From contig LSYV01000139.1 of assembly GCA_001584585.1 (NCBI GenBank), positions 68,598 through 80,840 of the forward strand: DNA of 12,243 nt, in the 5' to 3' direction. The notes under the pieces were generated by a model that saw only the letters and a program-made list of their open reading frames with translations, was not told where the DNA came from and did no database searches. A program made the position numbers and the translations under genes. This document shows positions 9,688-12,243 of the stretch, piece after piece. Source of the stretch: Gonium pectorale (Eukaryota > Chlorophyta > Chlorophyceae > Chlamydomonadales > Volvocaceae). Position 1 is the stretch's first letter. The number at the start of each line of letters is the position of its first letter.

Positions 9688-11405
9688 GGCGCCCCTCCCC
9701 TCCCCAACCCCGAATGCATCCCCAATCGGAATGCCTCCTGGCCACGCCTACCCCCTCTCAAGCATGCGCACGTGCACAGCCCTGCCACGTGCCACTGCCA
9801 CGTGCAAAACCCTTGCCACGGACACCACGCTGGGGGGGGCGGAGATGGGCTGGGGCGACGTAAGGGGTAACACCCTCGACCGTCCCCGGGCTTGCGCCCC
9901 ACCGAGCTCACCGGTACGCCCCCGGCCCCGGAGTCTCCGCGTTGGGCATCCCCTGGTTGTGCAGCGCCGACATGAAGCGCTTCTCCTCCTGCTCCCGGTA
10001 CGCGGTGCCAAACACGGCGCGCTCGGCGGCCTAGGGGCGGAGCGCGGGGATAGAGGGTCGAAAGGGGCCAGATCCAGGGGTGAGAAGGGAAAGGAGGGAG
10101 GCGGGGAGAGTGAACGGGGAGGGGGGGTTACTCTTTAATTAATCGCTGCGCAAAAGGGGATGAGGAAGGGGGGAAGAAGGGGAAGAGCACGGTGCTGTGA
10201 TTTGAATAGGAGGATGCCGTACTCGGTTCCGACGAATGGCACAGGGAGCTAGCGGCGAAGAGGTCATGGACGGGGGAACCATACCCGAACACCCTGGCGA
10301 GTAGGGGGGAGAGGGCGGCTTGAAGGCCCCTCCCTCGCCGCAGGCCTGCCCGACAGTTCATGCATATGCCGTGCGTCGACCGCTCGAAGCCACGGCTCAG
10401 GACGATCGGCAGGGACCCTCTCCCCCCTGTCCGCCACCAGCTGTAACGGAATGGCCGTCAGGGGTCCGCACTACCGCAATCCGCCATACACTCCCGTCTG
10501 CGCCCACAGCCCTCAGTTGGCATCGCCCTGGACGCGCTCCGGGCCCTCTGGGCGGGCCGCCCAGTGCCCCAAGGCAACTCAAGGTCCGCCAGCCCCAAAG
10601 CGTCCCGGGGCCTGGAGGCTTCCAAGCATGCAACATTTAGATGCCTCCCAACGTAAGACCCGCCGTCGTCACCCATCCACAAAAAACCCGAACGGCTTCC
10701 AAGCATCTGGAGCATTCCGCCCTAGGGCCCTGCGGACTCCGTAGTGACCGAGACCAGCTGACCGAACCGTGAACGAAGAACGTCCAGGCGGACCCCAGGC
10801 GCCAGGTGCCAGCGCAACCTACCGACACTACGGGCTGGATGGAGGGATTGTAGGCCCCGGGGCCCGGGGAGGGCGTGGGCACCACCCAGCCGTCCGTGCG
10901 GCCCAGTTGGCTGCAGGGGGGGGGGGCAGGGGAGGAGCCGGGAGAGGGCGGGTGGCTGACGAGCGGGAGCCGGGACGTCACGCTGCCTCGACGATGGGAT
11001 GGAGTCAGTTACATGACCCAGTTACGGCGAGGGGTGGTCAAGGGGGGTGGGGCGCGCGGGGAGATGCGTGTGGGGACGGGCGCCAACAAAGAAGCAGCTC
11101 TTGGTTTCTGATTGTCCCGGCCTGGCGAGGAGGACGCGAGCAGGGCATCGGCCGCTCGCGGAGCCACGAAGGCTTCGAGCCGATACTGCGCTTAGTTGCA
11201 CTACGGGCAGAATTCTGCGATGCCAACACCTCCTCGCCAAGCGAGCTGGGGGCGACGGACATGCGACGGACGCACTCAGTAAATCTGCTATCTGCGCATA
11301 CCTAGGAGATGAAGGTTTAGATCTCCCCTTCTTCTTTGGGCTCCCGGGCGACGACGAGGGGGCATAGGCGTCGACGGCCTCGCCAGCACCTTGCTGGGCG
11401 GCCAT
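4879..11405 (-). CDS. SHIPPO / sperm-tail PG-rich repeat (STPGR) protein, 557 aa, 12 exons; ciliary microtubule-associated
   Basis: Minus-strand exons: 11405-11302, 10910-10823, 10030-9912, 9364-9211, 8886-8778, 7978-7851, 7411-7257, 6970-6674, 6331-6128, 5730-5578, 5265-5148, 4923-4879. They sum to 1674 bases (557 codons plus TGA), with intron phases 2,0,2,0,1,0,2,2,2,2,0 all compatible and GT-AG throughout. The ATG is fixed by an in-frame TGA two codons upstream. The protein begins with a Ser/Pro/Lys-rich leader (1-35), then carries about a dozen PG-rich repeats. Clear cores: SPGPGAY 49-55, TPGPGAY 97-103, TPGPDSY 190-196, SPGPGAY 297-303, VPGPGAH 333-339, TPGPAAY 372-378, TPAPDAY 413-419, SPGPGCY 468-474 and 516-522. 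Degenerate ones are KPGAVYDLP 135-143, TPAAIYDLP 245-253 and GPAHYSP 267-273. Several are followed by an F-G motif about 14-21 residues on (KFG, RFG). Family members (human ODF3/CIMAP and STPG proteins) lie along sperm-tail or axonemal microtubules, so a flagellar role is the natural inference. Which algal flagellar protein it corresponds to cannot be said. Confidence 0.92.
5270..5302. repeat. Three tandem copies of an 11-base unit at the exon 11 acceptor
   Basis: GGGAGGCAGGC is repeated at 5270-5280, 5281-5291 and 5292-5302 (last base changed). On the gene strand it reads as CT-rich sequence and forms the polypyrimidine tract directly before the CCCGCAG acceptor of STPGR exon 11 (exon begins at 5265). 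Confidence 0.85.
6971..7021. repeat. G-rich tract at the exon 8 acceptor
   Basis: The plus strand holds many runs of three to six G in about 50 bases (GGGGGGTGGGGGGTGGGGCG). On the gene strand it is the C-rich pyrimidine tract before the acceptor of STPGR exon 8, and on the plus strand it has quadruplex-forming potential. Confidence 0.6.
7979..8777 (-). other. Intron 5 of the STPGR gene (799 bases)
   Basis: This is the longest STPGR intron. Its phase-1 junction rebuilds a perfect repeat core: exon 5 ends with M-D-T-P-G and exon 6 continues P-D-S-Y-P-L. It holds no supported extra exon; a chance PSYSPGPPRPP string in one frame lacks usable splice sites in phase 1. Confidence 0.7.
8893..8916. 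repeat. Three tandem copies of GCGGGGGC at the exon 5 acceptor
   Basis: The units lie at 8893-8900, 8901-8908 and 8909-8916. On the gene strand they form the C-rich pyrimidine tract a few bases before the CCGCAG acceptor of STPGR exon 5, which begins at 8886. Confidence 0.8.
9006..9051 (-). repeat. Degenerate copy of the 3' end of STPGR exon 4, inside intron 4
   Basis: These 46 bases match 9210-9255 (the end of exon 4, coding D-L-P-S-T-L-S-N-I-S-V, plus the first intron base) at 37 of 46 positions without gaps, 204 bases away. Read in the same frame it gives DLSSTVSTTSVSLGM with no stop. Seven of the nine changes are at first or second codon positions, and no in-phase acceptor and donor pair of good quality surrounds it, so it looks like a relic of a local duplication rather than an active exon. 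Confidence 0.75.
9435..9469. repeat. Direct repeat of a 14-base unit, 2.5 copies
   Basis: GTGGGGATGACGAC is present at 9435-9448 and 9449-9462, followed by a partial copy to 9469. It lies in STPGR intron 3, some 70 bases before the exon 4 acceptor on the gene strand. Confidence 0.85.
9655..9685. repeat. (CA)15 microsatellite
   Basis: There are 31 uninterrupted bases of alternating C and A, reading (TG)n on the gene strand, inside STPGR intron 3 (9911-9365). It is likely length-polymorphic. Two copies of CTGCCACGTGC at 9782-9792 and 9795-9805, each with a CACGTG palindrome, lie nearby in the same intron. Confidence 0.98.
10031..10822 (-). other. Intron 2 of the STPGR gene (792 bases)
   Basis: Both junctions are phase 0: exon 2 ends with Q-P-V-V-S and exon 3 begins A-A-E-R-A-V-F-G. 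The interior holds a purine-rich block at 10030-10190 and no exon with a convincing PG repeat in phase. A PPGPGTLWG string in one frame near 10615 was considered and not accepted. Confidence 0.7.
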
Positions 11406-11411
11406 CGCTCA

Positions 11412-11427
11412 ACAGTGTATTCACTGT
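11412..11427. repeat. 6-bp inverted repeat just upstream of the STPGR start codon
   Basis: ACAGTG at 11412-11417 and CACTGT at 11422-11427 are perfectly complementary around the loop TATT, 7 to 22 bases before the ATG. It would fold as a small hairpin in the 5' leader. It is short enough to be chance. Confidence 0.5.
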
Positions 11428-12007
11428 CGCTGGACAATATCAGGGTAATGCCAACATACACAAAGAATGAAAGCGGTTTCCGCGATTCTTCGTCTTGTTC
11501 AAAGCTTTATGCGCTGCTACTAGTGCTTCTGTATGCTTTGTTAAGCCGCAAGCGTGTTAAAGTCGCCCTAACCTTAGGGTAAACTTCGAGCAGTCGTACG
11601 AGCCTCCCAGGAGGTTTTGCCCCTGCATATAAACCATACGCATACAGGAGAGCAGCTCAGATTGCAGTAATGTAGCCAGTGGCGTCCATCCTTGACCGAC
11701 CCAGGGGCCAGGGGGCGATGGCACTGGAGGGTTATTACCATGCCCTTGCCTCGAGAGATGCACCCAGTCGGTATATTCGAGCCTGGGGTGCGGACTTTCA
11801 GGGGAACATGCGCGACGGTGCGTGGCGAAGGCGCCGCGTGTTCGTCCGCCCTAGTTTGACAGTCGTCGCGGTTTGACACCTACCACGCCTCACACCAGGG
11901 CCAGCTCACGCCAGCTCAGCGTCTTTCTAACGGGTCCAACTTAGCCCCCGAGCCAATCATTGTGAAATAAAAAACCGTCCCTCGGGCTCTCTTCCTAGGA
12001 CAGGGGA

Positions 12008-12050
12008 GGGGTGCTTAGGGGGGAGGGTGCCCCTCCCCACTCCAGGGCCC
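12008..12050. repeat. Imperfect 43-base repeat, copy 1, with 8-bp hairpin
   Basis: This segment and 12184-12225 share the order G-run, GGGAGGGTG, CCC/TCCC block, CCAGG-CCC, with small indels. Copy 1 contains GGGGAGGG at 12020-12027 and CCCTCCCC at 12031-12038 around the loop TGC, a perfect 8-bp stem. Origin unknown; it may be part of a dispersed or tandem repeat that continues beyond the edge. Confidence 0.55.
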
Positions 12051-12164
12051 CGCCGTGCCTCCTGCCTCGCGCGGGCCGGGGCGCAAGTGCAGGCCAAGCT
12101 CACTCAAACGCTCCATGGAGTTGATCACTGAGGCTATGCCAGAAGTTGCGGTGGGCGGGCTCTC

Positions 12165-12169
12165 TTACA
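12165..12169 (-). terminator. Possible TGTAA polyadenylation signal of a gene beyond the right edge
   Basis: TTACA on plus is TGTAA on minus. If real, it would end a further minus-strand gene lying to the right, in keeping with the tandem orientation of the three genes here. A five-base match alone is weak. Confidence 0.2.
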
Positions 12170-12183
12170 TTCGCACGGAAGGG

Positions 12184-12225
12184 GGGGCATCAGGAGGGAG
12201 GGTGTCCCTTCCCCCTTCCCAGGCC
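12184..12225. repeat. Imperfect 43-base repeat, copy 2
   Basis: Copy 2 of the element at 12008-12050, about 175 bases away and in the same orientation. It is diverged in the arms, so the hairpin of copy 1 is weaker here. Confidence 0.5.
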
Positions 12226-12243
12226 CGCACTTGTGTTCCCGCC

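Larger units (their letters stand above)
11406..12243. other. 5' flank of the STPGR gene and intergenic region
   Basis: No gene is supported in these 838 bases. The longest frames are 60 to 100 codons and unlike the coding style of the window. The stretch at 11410-11660 is the most AT-rich part of the right half and probably holds the STPGR promoter and 5' UTR. A TATAAA-like sequence at about 11627-11632 (plus orientation) and a CCCTAACCTTAGGG inverted repeat near 11566-11579 are seen, without assigned function. From 12000 the sequence turns into GGG/CCC-rich repeats. Confidence 0.5.

Noticed and set aside
10397..10636. PPGPGTLWG string in STPGR intron 2 as a further PG repeat
   Set aside because: No good pair of phase-0 splice sites surrounds it, the rest of the frame shows no repeat features, and exons 2 and 3 already join in phase.
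11566..11579. CCCTAACCTTAGGG as telomere-related sequence
   Set aside because: It is a single short inverted repeat, not an array, and algal telomere units are longer (TTTAGGG or TTTTAGGG).
11679..11879. Small frames of 65 and 101 codons on opposite strands upstream of the STPGR gene
   Set aside because: Neither resembles a known family, and the overlap on both strands with no supporting signals suggests chance.

Overview
This is nuclear DNA of a green alga, most likely volvocine (Chlamydomonas, Volvox, Gonium or a relative). The evidence is very high GC, genes broken by many introns of 76 to 800 bases with GTGAG/GTGGG/GTAGG donors and CAG or TAG acceptors, strongly GC-ending codons (GGC, GCC, CGC, AAG, CTG), Gln/Ala/Pro/Gly low-complexity protein, and TGTAA polyadenylation signals. 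The genus cannot be fixed from the sequence alone. Nothing bacterial, viral or CRISPR-like was seen.

Three protein genes were reconstructed, all on the minus strand. (1) From the left edge to 1294 is an intronless, open-ended reading frame of at least 431 codons. It encodes a low-complexity, probably nuclear protein whose downstream part lies outside the window. (2) From 3737 to 2623 is a three-exon gene for a 187-residue single-pass membrane protein. It has a signal peptide, a WW-like domain, a PPPP stretch, one transmembrane helix and a very basic tail. (3) From 11405 to 4879 is a twelve-exon gene for a 557-residue SHIPPO / sperm-tail PG-rich repeat (STPGR) protein, a family of ciliary and flagellar microtubule-associated proteins. 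All eleven splice junctions keep frame and both ends are fixed by stops.

The spaces between genes are mostly long 3' regions. The STPGR gene and the WW-like gene each have their first downstream TGTAA about 940 bases after the stop codon. The STPGR poly(A) signal lies only about 25 bases from a TATA-like sequence upstream of the next gene. The right-hand 840 bases are the STPGR 5' flank, with an AT-richer stretch, a small hairpin beside the start codon, a pair of 43-base imperfect repeats and a possible poly(A) signal of another minus-strand gene beyond the edge.

The genes show no sign of working in one pathway; algal neighbours are normally transcribed separately. The STPGR product should act in the flagellar axoneme. 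The other two have no function that can be named from sequence. The best leads are the WW-like fold predicted on the luminal side of a membrane, a decayed copy of part of an STPGR exon inside the next intron, and splice-acceptor pyrimidine tracts made of short tandem repeats.
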